A DNA stretch of 64,000 nt, from NCBI RefSeq assembly GCF_902806685.2, contig NC_048550.1:12319383-12383382 (forward strand), in the 5' to 3' direction. Numbering within the stretch: position 1 is the first letter of the stretch; every line of letters starts with the position of its first letter. Below the pieces are notes generated by a model that did no database searches, was not told the DNA's origin, and was given only the letters and a program-made list of their open reading frames with translations. This DNA is from Maniola hyperantus. Taxonomy: Eukaryota > Arthropoda > Insecta > Lepidoptera > Nymphalidae. The position numbers and the translations under genes are program-made. This document shows, in pieces, positions 10,901 to 20,342 of this stretch.

Positions 10901-13900
10901 GTCATGCTCTGATAACATGTATCTGAGATTTTCCACTACTACGTACCTGAAACGAAAATATTTTCAACTTGAAATTTCCAGATATTTACAAAAGTGAGTG
11001 TAATTTTTTTTCATTTAATATCTTACCTGCCCCCCAATTATGTAAGAAAAACGTATTCATTGTAATCGTCAACAAATTCTGCCTTTTGATTGGTTGATCC
11101 GCTGTTAACATTTTTTCACAGCCAATCAAAGGGCAGAATTTGTTGACCTTTTCATATTAAATTAGTAAGAAGAGGATGCGAATGTGATTCATGAAATCAT
11201 TGTGAAGTTCCTGAGTACATACGTATCATCATCAGCCTTCAGGAACCAGTCGGCGTCTCTCCTATGGTGCTCGTATACGTAGCGGAAGGCTGCCTTGGTC
11301 TTCGCCCACAGGTAGTCTCTACCCTCCGACACAGGCAGCTTTACCGCTGGCAGTGAACTGTCTGGAAGCAAGATACTAACATTGCGGTGGTAGCCTAGTT
11401 AAGACGTCGTCGCCCTTATACGGGAAGTCAGGGGTACGATCCAGGTTTCGCACCTCTTACTTTTCGGAGTTATATGTGTTTCAAGCAATTTAATATCACT
11501 TGCTTTAACAGTGAAGGAAAACGTCGTGAAGAAATCTACATGCCTGAGAGTTCACATACTGAGGAAACCTCCATAATATTTTTAAAGATTTGCACTTAGC
11601 TATCTCGTTCATAACCGGTTTTTCCTCGTCTCATAAAATAATATCAAACTACCCTCAATCTAATGCACAGAGTGGTCATTTGACTTTCGATCGTCGAGTA
11701 AGGTGGACGTGTCACGTGAAATAAAGCGATCTACCTTCGATATTTAAACTTACCTTCAGCAGTGCTCATGAACAGCAGTATATTACACCGCTTCCCCCAC
11801 GTTGCCTTAACATGCTGAGCCTTCTTCATATGATTTTTGGGTTGCGTCATGACCCAGCATAGAACTCGTACACGTTTAGCAAGCTCGTCCGCAACAGATC
11901 TGTCTTCATCCCTATGCGCTGGCTCATCACTGCCATGATCTTGAACGCTTACTATTGGATGCTTCTCGAGATCCCTTGCAGAATCCCTAAAAATTCGACA
12001 TAATTTTTACAAATAATCATTTTTTTCCACCATTCCAACCAATAAAGCAAAATTCATAGCTTTTTGTTCTCTCATAGGTGTCATAAAGTCCTCAAAATCG
12101 TGCGAATATGATTATTACCTATGGAGACCAAATATAAAAGTTCGTCATGCATAATTAAATGGTTTTAAGCCCCAGATCTGTCACATTCGTTCATGCGTAT
12201 GGACGCATCGAGATATGGCTTTTGTGCACTGGGTCGTCACGACACCGATATGTATTTGATGACAGTTGACTTTTGCAATTTTTGCTACTAATGAACACTA
12301 GGGACCCGGCGACTTTTTGGTTGGTCACTCAAAATGGTTAACGCTGACGTTTTTGTCTTTGTCATTTGTATGGGATTGAGTAACAGAGAGAGCTCCATAC
12401 TATAATTTCTCTCCGTGGATAAAGTAGGTATAGATAGCGCCCAAAAGCAAGCTGAAGCTTCTAGATAATGCAACCACTCTTATTCAAATAATCGCGATAC
12501 GCATCATCTAACGGTCAAAATTAATAAATCAATCTATCTGTAATCGATCGATAAGTCGCATACAGTTCTTGTAATTCACGATGGCGAGTGAACTTTACTT
12601 CTGGTTACGTCGTATACACGGACATTGTGTAAGGGTGCGTGCATTTCGGACCAATCAGTCGCGAGCAAGCGCTCTTTAACGCACACATTTACTGTACCTT
12701 ACTTATACCGATACGACTATTTTAGAGAACACTGGTAATCTAATCTATTCTTTGAGGAAATATTATTATCTAAAAATATAAAAGGAAAAGGTGACTGACT
12801 GACTGATCTATCAACGTACAGCTCAAACTACTGGACGGATCGGGCTGAAATTTGGCATGCAGATAGCTATTATGACGTAGGCTTCCGTTAAGAAAGGATT
12901 TTTGAAAAATCAACCCCTAAGGGGGTGAAATAGGGGTTTGAAATTTGTGTAGTCCATGCGGACGAAGACGCGAGCATAAGCTAGTTAGTACATAATCATT
13001 CAATGAATCAGCTTCTATCTGATTAGATAGGCTTCCGCCTATCTAATCAGATAGGCGGATGCCTAAATTATAGTCACTCCCCAGGTCCTTAACTTATCCA
13101 TGCAAGAACTTTCATTGTTCCGTTACGGCGTGACTGAATGACAAACCAACAAACACACACACTTTCACATTTATATTATTTTTTGCCTTTTCCTCCATTT
13201 CCTTCCCTGGGATGGCGGGGTCTGTAAGACCCCGCCATCCCCTTCGTGGGTTATTTCTTTTTTACCACCCAGAAAAAAGGAGCCCCGCAAAGCGGGGCTC
13301 CGTCGACGGGCCCCGGTCGACGAGAAGAGACCACCACTATGGTGGGGGGTCTCTCTCATCCCCCCCGCTCCCACATCAAGAGCGAGCGAAGCGAGCTCGG
13401 GACTTGGGGCACTCCGACTCGGAACGGTTAGGTTTTTTGTTAATTAGTTATTTTATCAAATAATAAATTTATCATCTATTATTTTGTAAAATCGCGAATT
13501 TGAAAAACAAATTATTTGGTGAAATAATAATTTTTTAAATGATATTTTAACATTCAGCAAATTTGCAAAGTAAAACATTTGTGAATAGAATATTTGTCAA
13601 ATGGATCTTTTGTAAAATGATATGTTTGCGGTATACGACGTTTGTGATTTGATTAGTTTTACAAAAGTTTTTGGTGAACTGATAATTTGTCATACGTTTT
13701 TTGTCAATCATTAGTGAACCAAAAAAATTACATAGCGAATTTGCTTATAAATTGTAGGCGTAGGCAGATCTCAGTAAGTGCCCGACCATGTGCGAGTCAG
13801 TTTAGCGCGCCGAGGGTTCCGTACTACAATCGTATTTTTCGACATTTTGCACGATAAATTAAAAACCGCGTTAGGCATAAAAATAAATAAAAATCCGTTT

Positions 13901-16900
13901 CAAAATGTACAGGTAAAGCTCTTTTATATGAGACCTCACTAGTTAAAGTAATCTTGCTTTGAAAGTTGAAAATACCTACTAATATTTCTATAATATTATT
14001 CTATAACGTCTTCCGGTGCGAGGTCGCTATTCCAGCACCTTGGGACCCCAACGTCTATCGCTCTTACGAACTATGTGCCCTGCCCATTGCCACTTCAGCT
14101 TCGCAACCCGTTGAGCTATGTTGGTTACTCTAGTTCTCCTACCGATCGACGCGACTTACCAAAATGTTAGTACTTGTACAATTATCAGTTCTTATCTTCG
14201 CGTGGTATAAAAACTAAAATATCACTGAGATTGCATTTTATCACCGGGATCTCTAAAGGTACAACAGCGCTCTATAAGTAAAGATAACAATTATTTTTAA
14301 GTAGTTAAGTATGTTATTCATATCTACATACTGGACAGATTAGATCCGATCCATTTAAAACTTTGTACAGTTGTTGTTGGTACTTGGAAACGACAAATCT
14401 GTAGTTGAATTTTATTGACTCCGCGGAAAACTATTTTCCACGACAAAAGGATGACTATCATCATTCATCACTAATCTAAAGATCTATGGGAGAGAGAGAT
14501 TACCTACCCTTAAACTTTTGTCTGGCAAGGGGTTGCCACAACACTGTATGTGAAAATTATTTTTAAAGCTGATAAAGTGACTTAGTGAATGAGGAAGTTT
14601 CTAGGCTACGTTCCATAAAATTTTCATAGATGGCGCTGAATACTACCACCACTAAAGATGAAAAATAATACCTATATCTGTATAATCTATGCTTTTATGT
14701 TTAGGTCGTGTCAATAAATGACATAGAATATGAAGAGTAAGAGCTACAGTGCAGAGCGGGCACTGCAATTTTCCTTACGTTTCTTCCCCACAAAATCTGT
14801 GAATTATAATAGAAGTAATTAATTATTATTGCATCCGATTTAAATTTAAAAATTTAAAGCATAAATCATAATATAGTTATAGTAATATTTTTCATCTTTA
14901 GTGGTGGTAGATTTCAGCGCCATCTAGGAAAATTTTATCGAAAGTTGCCCTGAAACTTCCTCATTCTGACTGAGATCTATAGAGCGTACCCACTTTGACG
15001 TTGCCAGACTTTACTTAAAATTTAAAATGCGACTTGACCTATACGCTGATATTATGTCAGTTAGTCAGTTTATATACAATATACATGTCAAGAAAATAAC
15101 AAATTTGATATTACATATATTATGATAGATAGTGAAATCCGGAATCAATAAATTCAAAAGTCATTAAACGTTATCTTTTAATAGCAAAGGTTAGCTAATA
15201 GAAACTAAAAGAAAATTTATTTCCCAATCCTCATAAAACTCATTCCACGTAAAGGCCTAATACCTCCCCCCATCCCCTCCCCTCCCCCTCCGTCACTCGG
15301 TCCCCAAAATCATTAGTAATATCGGCTTGATATCTTGTTATCGTATAATATTTTGTGATAACGAACATTTTGTTATGATATAGGCAGGAGACATTTTTTA
15401 ATCAACATACTTAATAAGTATTATTTGGCCAGAAATTTTCCTAGTGCCTCTCCTTAAGCTTACAAAAAAACTATATTATTATGTCCTCTAAATGCACCTT
15501 GTGTCACAGTGTTACACACGGGGGGTGTGACTCAACGGGAATAACCCTTTGATTTGAATAAATGTTTAATAATAATATATTTTAAATAATACGCTTCTGA
15601 AGGTATGGCTCTAGCTTATCAATAACTATAGTCCTTCGTAGCAGCTTAAAAATACCAAAAATACAAGTGCAATGTGCAATATTATTTTTAATACATAAAA
15701 TGTTAAGGAAGCATTATTTTAACATACCACAATAAATAAAATGCAATTACAAATAAACATGCGACAATAGACTGAAACTCGAGTATAATGAGTTTTCAGT
15801 GATGTCTTATGGCTCCAGTACACATTGGTCTAATGTATTCGGCAAGTGATCGTATAAAAACCCACAAAAGTCGACAGGGAAGCCATGTGGCCCTGTATAC
15901 ATACGCCGAGTGCGTTCGGCTAATGTGTACTCGGCTTATCTTTACACCTGTACAGGTTTAGACTTTAGATTAAGACAGTGACTGACATAACTATACATGC
16001 GACGCGGACGCGAGGCACTAGCACAAAAAATAGGCTAATCCGCACTGTCAATGGTGTTGAACCAGCAGGGCGATTGTCTAAAACCTGCATCAATCATTAT
16101 TACAATCTCAATTGTTCTGATTGGCTGAATTTGTGCGATTCTTGTTGCAACAATGCATTGTGGCCAATAGTGAGCGAGCATTAACCAATCAGAGATGATT
16201 GCGATCGTGACATTGTAGCTGTCAAACAACCGCGGTAGGGCCACAGAGTTCGTGTTTCTACGTTCCACCCTTCTGGCAAACGGACGACGAAAACCGACCT
16301 GAGCATACCACTGGCGTCAATCACAGTCCAACTCAAAACCTTTCTTACACCAGGGGCAAATCTAGCAGAAAATCGCGAGCGGAATTCGGCACGCCGAAAA
16401 TCGTCCTCAGCGATGTCTGCGCAAATGTTTCGCATCGTTTTGTATTTCAATATGGGCAACTTTAAGCAGTTATGATGACTGACTACATCAAACTACGACT
16501 GCCTAGCTAAATTCAATTTTCCTTTTATTGTCATACACGAAACCATTTGGGTGGTTCGTGTACAGTACCCGACAGGAAAGATTACACATCGGACTTTAGA
16601 AAGAGATAATCAGCAGCTTCAGTTTCGTAGAATGTTGTCAGAGGCAGCGACAAAACGTTAGGTATGAGTGATAGAGACGACGCTCTACAAAGCCAACGCT
16701 ACCGATTATCTCTTTCTAAAGTTCAATGTGCAATCTTTCCTGCCGGTAACAGTACTTAGTTCAACGATCAATTACTATTCGAGCTGTCCGTATACTCCCG
16801 CTGTTATTATTCTTGCAACTCACGAAGACGAGTGAACTTTATTTGTGGTTACGTCGTATACAAGGACATTGCGTAAATGTGCGTGCATGTCGGACCAATC

Positions 16901-17262
16901 AGTCGTTAGCAAGCGCTCGCAAACGCACTCCTTTAGTGTACTTTACTTATACCGATACGACTTAATACAAGCATGAGCCACTCGCCCTCGTGAAATGCAA
17001 GAAGACATTGCAACGGATTTTCATAGGAATCCCACACGCGATTTTTCATTAGATCTGTCCCTACATTAATTAAAGAAGCTTTGCGACAGAAAATACAACA
17101 AGCACAATAAAGGCGTGCGCACATCATGCGAATAGTTAACAGTTACCTGTAAGTCGACCAGGCTACTTCACGAGAGAATCCGGCCGATGTTAATAGTATG
17201 TACGCAAAACTAAAGCCGGCGGATATTCCAATCACCAGGGTTAGCACAAAGCGGCGGCCCAT
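7740..17262 (-). CDS. C1GalT1: Core-1 beta-1,3-galactosyltransferase (T-synthase), seven exons, frame broken in exon 5
   Basis: The family transfers galactose from UDP-Gal to GalNAc-Ser/Thr in the Golgi, making core-1 O-glycans. Coding exons (minus strand) are 17147-17262, 11754-11986, 11223-11361, 10850-10946, 9887-10014, 8956-9110 and 7740-7901, all with AG/GT borders and matching phases except exon 5. In order they give a type II membrane anchor, the RVLCWVMTQP and HVKATWGKRC region, the ADWFLKADDDTYV metal-binding DxD segment, the YFGC..FKPF and GYMSGGAGYVLS motifs, FFPFVP, and CCSD.AVSFHYV near the C-terminus. Total is about 342 residues, close to the animal family. Exon 5 is 128 nt where 127 would keep frame; the extra base makes a TGA. 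Exons 6 and 7 are tandemly amplified. This is either a decaying copy, a polymorphic null or an assembly error. Family assignment is very secure; activity is not. Confidence 0.9.
7951..8091. mobile_element. Harbinger-like MITE, 141 bp, in C1GalT1 intron 6
   Basis: Terminal inverted repeats of about 25 bp (GGGCGCCTGTTCACTGAAGC versus GGGTGCCTGTCCACTGAAGC) are flanked by TAA on both sides (7948-7950, 8092-8094). A 3-bp TAA/TTA duplication and GGG ends fit PIF/Harbinger. Confidence 0.8.
8148..8206. repeat. Foldback sequence
   Basis: 'gatcgcacatttgcgttaat' near 8148 and 'aacgtaaatgtgcgatc' near 8190 are inverted with a short central spacer. It lies between the Harbinger-like MITE and the exon 6 ladder. 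Small MITE or hairpin, class unknown. Confidence 0.6.
8207..8955 (-). repeat. Ladder of duplicated C1GalT1 exon 6 units (162-bp period)
   Basis: The donor-side landmark 'cctcgtcgg' recurs at 8299, 8469, 8631, 8793 and 8955. Spacings are 170, 162, 162 and 162 bp, and a further partial unit lies at 8207-8298. Each unit carries most of exon 6 plus about 29 bp of intron. Because 162 is 54 codons, the minus-strand frame stays open through several copies, from 9078 down to 8503, where a TGG-to-TAG change ends it. Copies decay with distance from the native exon. An acceptor-like 'tatctctag' precedes each copy, but its phase does not match exon 5 and 29 nt is too short for an intron. Confidence 0.9.
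8956..9110 (-). CDS. C1GalT1: C1GalT1 exon 6, the only copy with a native 5' end
   Basis: Acceptor 'aatctccag' and donor GAG|GTAACT, 155 nt with phases fitting exons 5 and 7. It encodes ICLQHIGVKAMDSRDSLHRG, then FFPFVPKDHL and FWYWKYIYYPSDE. In fly and human enzymes, as I recall them, the residue before DSRD is Gly; here it is Met. This copy heads the 162-bp ladder of exon duplicates downstream. Confidence 0.9.
9326..9545 (+). repeat. Family A repeat, near full length
   Basis: It runs from 'aaatatataaaaggaaaagg' and a GACT microsatellite through 'tggacggatcgggctgaaat' and 'aagggggtgaaataggggtt' to 'gaacgaagtcgcgg...agctagt'. It is repeated at least eight times in the window. It shares its 3' end with family B, so both may be non-autonomous Helitron-like (Lep1-type) elements; that name is from memory. 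Confidence 0.75.
9757..9872. repeat. GC-rich inverted repeat, copy 1
   Basis: 'gcgacaggtcgagattggca' and 'gccatctcgacctttcgcgg' are near-inverted ends around a GC-rich centre (gcgggtgtgcggggcgtccc). Related copies are at 52727-52850 and 58998-59128. MITE-like. Confidence 0.65.
9887..10014 (-). CDS. C1GalT1: C1GalT1 exon 5, with a +1 frameshift
   Basis: Acceptor 'gtatcag' and donor ATGG|GTAAAT. It encodes GYMSGGAGYVLSREALDRFV, a highly conserved block, and then LPSPHLCK. Near 9898-9901 one extra base shifts the frame and creates TGA; after it the expected Asp-Ala-Glu-Met-Gly reappears in the next frame. Length 128 nt is one more than the phase of the flanking exons requires. Confidence 0.88.
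10067..10092. repeat. (ATC)n microsatellite
   Basis: Short perfect run of ATC triplets, of the kind often found at LINE or SINE tails, next to the LINE-related sequence that follows. Confidence 0.8.
10110..10245. mobile_element. LINE or SINE 3'-tail fragment
   Basis: 'gagcaaccgccgagtttctg' followed by 'ttcttctcggtgggaacggc' and an A-rich end matches a tail I associate with lepidopteran non-LTR elements. A few bases recur at 33148-33165. Exact family not established. Confidence 0.45.
10254..10615 (-). mobile_element. RTE-type LINE, 3' fragment
   Basis: Minus-strand conceptual translation gives WQWAGHIVRKTDRRW and then GRRSIGRPPTRWTDDIRR, the C-terminal signature of RTE-class reverse-transcriptase proteins, with frame interruptions. 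Related fragments lie at 13995-14147, 50014-50100 and 60155-60300. Dead copy. Confidence 0.8.
10663..10830. repeat. Family H foldback repeat
   Basis: Same ends and TGACGTCA-containing centre as 3270-3434. It lies about 20 bp downstream of exon 4 of C1GalT1 in the gene's direction. Confidence 0.8.
10850..10946 (-). CDS. C1GalT1: C1GalT1 exon 4
   Basis: Acceptor 'tttcag' and donor CAG|GTTAGT, 97 nt. It encodes YVVVENLRYML followed by EPIYFGCRFKPF, the segment joining the DDD motif to the GYMSGGAG motif. It lies only about 20 bp from a family H repeat copy. An ORF called on the opposite strand here is a shadow. Confidence 0.9.
11223..11361 (-). CDS. C1GalT1: C1GalT1 exon 3: DxD metal-binding segment
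   Basis: Acceptor 'cttccag' and donor AC|GTATGT. It encodes LPAVKL, SEGRDYLWAKTKAAF and ADWFLKADDDT. The three Asp correspond to the Mn2+/UDP-sugar-binding motif of glycosyltransferase family 31. Confidence 0.92.
11380..11590 (+). mobile_element. tRNA-derived SINE (family 2)
   Basis: The head has A-box-like 'tggtagcctagttaagac' and B-box-like 'ggggtacgatccag'. The body 'tgaaggaaaacgtcgtgaag' is shared with copies at 43093, 47155 and 62460. It is inserted in C1GalT1 intron 2, about 20 bp upstream of exon 3 in the gene's direction. Confidence 0.7.
11754..11986 (-). CDS. C1GalT1: C1GalT1 exon 2: stem and start of catalytic domain
   Basis: Acceptor 'tttttag' and donor G|GTAAGT. It encodes an acidic stem (HPIVSVQDHGSDEP) and then VRVLCWVMTQPKNH, HVKATWGKRCN and LLFMSTAE, which align with the beginning of the T-synthase catalytic domain. 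Confidence 0.9.
12563..12725. repeat. Family I inverted-end repeat
   Basis: Begins 'acagttcttgtaattcacga' and contains 'cggaccaatcagtcgcgagc', matching 2800-3000 in reverse orientation. Located in C1GalT1 intron 1. Confidence 0.65.
12770..12985 (+). repeat. Family A repeat
   Basis: Near full-length copy from the GACT microsatellite to 'cgcgagcataagctagt', about 90% or more identical by eye to 9326-9545. Confidence 0.75.
13017..13052. repeat. Perfect 16-bp stem hairpin
   Basis: Positions 13017-13032 and 13037-13052 are exact reverse complements separated by TTCC. It lies just after a family A copy. Confidence 0.9.
13200..13432. other. GC-rich cluster of consecutive hairpins, origin unknown
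   Basis: Within about 230 bp there is a perfect 15-bp stem with 3-nt loop (13209-13241), a perfect 10-bp stem with AAA loop (13279-13301), a 7-bp arm pair around a GC core (13301-13322), an imperfect stem around 13326-13354, and a GAGCGAGCGAAGCGAGCTC partial stem near 13380. GC content is far above the AT-rich surroundings. Overlapping ORFs on both strands (60-83 codons) look like by-products. It resembles no repeat elsewhere in the window. Confidence 0.7.
13770..13935 (-). repeat. Family C repeat, partial
   Basis: Contains 'gtgcgagtcagtttagcgcg', 'gagggttccgtactacaatc' and 'ttcgacattttgcacgataa' in the reverse orientation of the fuller copies at 53126-53562 and 63413-63843. Confidence 0.7.
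13995..14147 (-). mobile_element. RTE-type LINE fragment
   Basis: Matches 10388-10510 almost word for word ('tcttccggtgcgaggtcgct', 'aactatgtgccctgcccatt'), so it is another broken 3' piece of the same LINE. Confidence 0.75.
14591..14962. mobile_element. Foldback element with ~75-bp inverted ends
   Basis: The left end (gaggaagtttctaggctacg, then atggcgctgaatactaccac) and the right end (gtggtggtagatttcagcgc, then gccctgaaacttcctc) are inverted for roughly 75 bp with a few mismatches, around about 220 bp of AT-rich centre. Single copy in the window; MITE or foldback, superfamily unknown. Confidence 0.75.
15263..15292 (-). other. G-quadruplex-capable purine run
   Basis: On the minus strand there are four G-runs of 4-6 separated by one or two bases. 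This meets the usual G3+N1-7 pattern; folding is predicted, not shown. Confidence 0.7.
16034..16236. repeat. Family J repeat
   Basis: About 180 bp ('aaaacctgcatcaatcatta' ... 'ttgtagctgtcaaacaaccg') recurs in reverse orientation at 62965-63140, with high identity by eye. MITE-like. Confidence 0.7.
16555..16755. repeat. Foldback repeat related to family E
   Basis: 'gacaggaaagattacacatc' and 'gtgcaatctttcctgccggt' form inverted ends. The centre holds 'gagacgacgctctacaaagc', as in family E, though the outer sequence differs from the other copies. Confidence 0.6.
16810..17010. repeat. Family I inverted-end repeat
   Basis: Runs from 'attcttgcaactcacgaaga' to 'ctcgtgaaatgcaagaa', with centre 'gtcggaccaatcagtcgtta'. 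It lies about 140 bp downstream of C1GalT1 exon 1 in the gene's direction, inside intron 1. Confidence 0.65.
17147..17262 (-). CDS. C1GalT1: C1GalT1 exon 1: cytoplasmic tail and membrane anchor
   Basis: The ATG at 17260-17262 opens MGRRFVLTLVIGISAGFSF, a basic tail followed by a hydrophobic segment (about residues 5-25) typical of type II Golgi transferases. It ends AG|GTAACT, and the next exon supplies the third base of Arg. The frame stays open upstream, but a 3' splice-like 'tgtgcag' just before the ATG suggests a separate 5'UTR exon. Confidence 0.85.
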
Positions 17263-18493
17263 CACCCTGCCCTCCGCCTGCACAGGGGTGTACATAGCCA
17301 AATATTTTTTTTGGCCGAAAAAATGCCAAAAAAAATTTTTTTCAAAGAGGAATAACGTCCACAATATTTTTTTAACAAAAATTCAGCAATTTTACACGAA
17401 AGTTTTTGTCCAATTTCTCGCAAGTGTGTTCATGCAATATAAGTAGGTATTTACCGAACAACGATATTTCATTTTTCCGATTAACATTATTCTTATTTAT
17501 AGGTAGGTACTATTCAAAGCACAGTCAAAGTTTTTTTTAGAGAAAAATCAATGTTTTTATTAACCGTAAATATGTAAAAATCCCGCTAAATACACAAATA
17601 CAGTCCATATTTTTTTTATTTACTTGTTTAATTTTTGTTTTTTGTTTTTATCGAAAAAAATGCCTATTTATTATCACAACGCGCGAATGTGTGTCCACGC
17701 AAAGTTTTGTCAACCGTCTGAACCGTCGATAAGTATTGCATTGTAATTATTATTTTTTCCACTTATCTACCTATCTCAGAACAATAAAAATAATAGAAGG
17801 AATCGCTTTTGTAAAATTTTTAGAGTTCCGCAGTCGAATATGGAAACTGTCATAGAAATACAATACGAATTTCTTCATTGCGAATCTGGGTAAACATTGG
17901 AAATGTTACAAAAACAAAGAGGTACAGAAAAATTCTGCCTATTTCTATGCAATATGTTATGAGACACAGACAACGTGTAGATACATAGTTTTGGTAAAAT
18001 CAGTCAAATTAAATGTTCATCATAGTTTCGCCTTTACGTGAAAGAAATTATAAAAGTTATAAAGCTAATACAATAAAGCAGTTCCTATTACTTACTATGT
18101 CTAGTACCCATTTACGTAGGTACAGTAATTTATGAAAACTGATGCTGGAAGGGTGTTCCAAATCTTAGCGGTTTCGAATCAGAAATGAAGAGGCAAATCG
18201 CTTCGTGCATTGCATTGGGTGCAGACCTTGGCGATGCCTTGCGGTACTATAGTAGAAAGGTCCTTCTATTATATTCATTGTTCTGAGGCATCTAATATCT
18301 ATAGGCTAAACTTTACTAGGACCACATTGTGACGACCGTGTCGGATGCGCCTACAATTGAAGTTATGAGAGTGACATCTTTTGTTGAATAATTATTGTAC
18401 ACTAGTTATTATAACATTTTGCTACACATATTTAAATTGCGATGAAGGCCTTTTTATTTTTCCTTTATTATATTCAGTGTGTTTTGCATTCAG

Positions 18494-18674
18494 TACGCGG
18501 CAGAAAGTAATGTACATCGGCCTTTAGAATGACATTGCGGCTTTGTAGAGCGTTGTCTCTGTTACTCATACTTATATGATGTTTTGTCAGTCTCAACGAC
18601 AGGGACAACGCTCTACAAATCTGCTATCTCCTCCTAAAGGTCGAAGTACATTACTTACTGCCGCGTGCTGTACT
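18494..18674. mobile_element. Family E foldback MITE (~180 bp)
   Basis: The long imperfect palindrome runs from 'acgcggcagaaagtaatgta' to 'acattacttactgccgcgtg', with the arm word 'tgtagagcgttgtctctg' and its complement 'gggacaacgctctacaaat'. The whole copy can fold into one hairpin. Confidence 0.8.
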
Positions 18675-18754
18675 TTACACGAGGACTTTTTCAATGTCAT
18701 TATAATAAAAAAACCCGTATTAAAAATTAAAAATAAAATAGAAATGTGTTATTT

Positions 18755-18820
18755 CTTGTTCAGTGGTACGGAACCCTTTGTGCGCGAAACCGACTCGCAC
18801 TTGACCGATTTTATTTAATT
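18755..18820 (+). repeat. Family C repeat, 3' end only
   Basis: 'ggtacggaaccctttgtgcg', then 'gactcgcacttgaccg' and a T-rich end, matching the terminus of 63413-63843. Confidence 0.65.
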
Positions 18821-18934
18821 TTTTGATTAAAATAGGACTTGTTTACGGTTTATTCGGGCCATATAGCCCATATCGATAAGACTGCACGAGTTTCCTGCTG
18901 GTTATCCTTGCTAGCTAAGTATATAATAATAATC

Positions 18935-19050
18935 TAAATATGTATATAAAAGGAAAAGGTGACTGACTGACTGACTGATCTATCAACGCACAGCTCAAAC
19001 TACTGGACGGATCGGGCTGAAATTTGGCATGCAGATAGCTATTATGACGT
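18935..19050 (+). repeat. Family A repeat, 3'-truncated
   Basis: Identical in layout to 9326-9430, stopping after 'gctattatgacgta'. A family B copy begins about 45 bp later. Confidence 0.7.
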
Positions 19051-19093
19051 AACCTATAGGTACCTAACGAGAATAAACAGCTGATATGTACGG

Positions 19094-19312
19094 ATATCAC
19101 TACCCATATTATAAATGCGAAAGTGTGTTTGTTTGTTGGTTTGTCCTTCAATCACGACGCAACGGAGCAACACGGATTGACGTGATTTTTTGCATGGGTA
19201 TAGTTAAAGTTCTGGAGAGGACATAGGTTACTTTTCATCCCAGAAAATCAATCAGTTCCCACGGGATTTTTAAAAACCTAAATCCACGCGACCGAAGTTG
19301 CGGGTATCAGCT
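19094..19312 (+). repeat. Family B repeat
   Basis: Starts 'atattataaatgcgaaagtg', passes 'atcaatcagttcccacggga' and ends 'gaccgaagttgcgggtatca' then 'gctagt'. Likely non-autonomous Helitron-like; eleven related copies are seen in the window. Confidence 0.7.
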
Positions 19313-19477
19313 AGTGTAACATAATATTATGTATATTAGTTATTTATGAAATAGGGCAATTGTACAATGACTATCAATTCACTTTTGTTAACGGTCTGAA
19401 ATTAGGTCTCGTTTATCGAGATGGTGCTCAAGCAAACACAGTACATTGGAACACATAAATATAGATAATAAAAATAA

Positions 19478-19948
19478 AACCGGTCAAGTGCGAGTCGGAC
19501 TCACACGCAAGGGTTCATTTATTTTTATTAGGGTTCCGTACCTTAGAAGGTAAAGGAACCCTAGGATCACTTTGTTGTCTGTCTGTCTGTCAAGAAACCT
19601 ACAAGGTACTTCCCGTTGACCTACAATCATGAAATTTGGCAGGTAGGTAATTCTTATAGCAGACATTCGGGGAAAAATTTGAAAACCGTGGATTTGTGGT
19701 AACACCACACAAAAAAAATTAAATTGAGGTCATGAACTAATCATCAGTATTTTCGATTTTCAAAGTAAGATAACTATACTTAAGTGGGGTACCATATGAA
19801 AGTGTTTAACCAATATTCTAAAACAGATTTTTATTTATTTTTATGCATAATACTTATGATATAATATAGTGCAAAATGTCGAAAAAATACCTGAATAAGA
19901 AACCCTCGCTGCGCGAGTCTGACTCGCACTTGGCCGGTTTTTTTTTTT
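19478..19948 (+). repeat. Family C repeat (~470 bp), near full length
   Basis: Carries 'gggttccgtaccttagaagg', a (CTGT)n stretch, 'cttcccgttgacctacaatc' and the end 'gactcgcacttggccggttt'. Starts with the inverted form 'accggtcaagtgcgagtcgg', so the ends are inverted repeats. Confidence 0.75.
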
Positions 19949-20229
19949 AATTTCATTCAATTATTTATTTATTTGCGTTCATGTACATTGGTGCCTGGTG
20001 GATGCATTCCATATTGTATAAGATTATACATAAGTACATAATTATAGGTAAGTACATGAATTTTTTAATTTTCTTTCAATTTGCATGGTACTTATTTTGA
20101 AATTCGCCATCTTGCCTTTTTATTTGTTGACTGGAGGAGTAGTCCAGCCAGAGCACGAGACTGAGAATTTTTGACAGAAAAAAATTAGGATCTATAATGT
20201 AGGTATCTCTGGCATCAGAAATAAGTAAA

Positions 20230-20342
20230 TATTCGCTGGCCAGCATGGTAGACTATGGCCAAAACCCTTCTCACTCTGAGAAGAAACCCGTACTCTTTAG
20301 TGAGCCGGATGCGGTGGGTTGACCATGATGATGATGATGAAA
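20230..20342 (+). mobile_element. SINE family 2, tail fragment
   Basis: 'acccttctcactctgagaag' and 'tagtgagccggatgcggtgg', then a (GAT)n run, matching the end of the copy at 47155-47330. Confidence 0.6.

Noticed and set aside
17143..17364. C1GalT1 start further upstream in the same frame
   Set aside because: The extension is low-complexity Phe/Lys-rich sequence, an acceptor-like site precedes MGRRF, and the family has only a short cytoplasmic tail.
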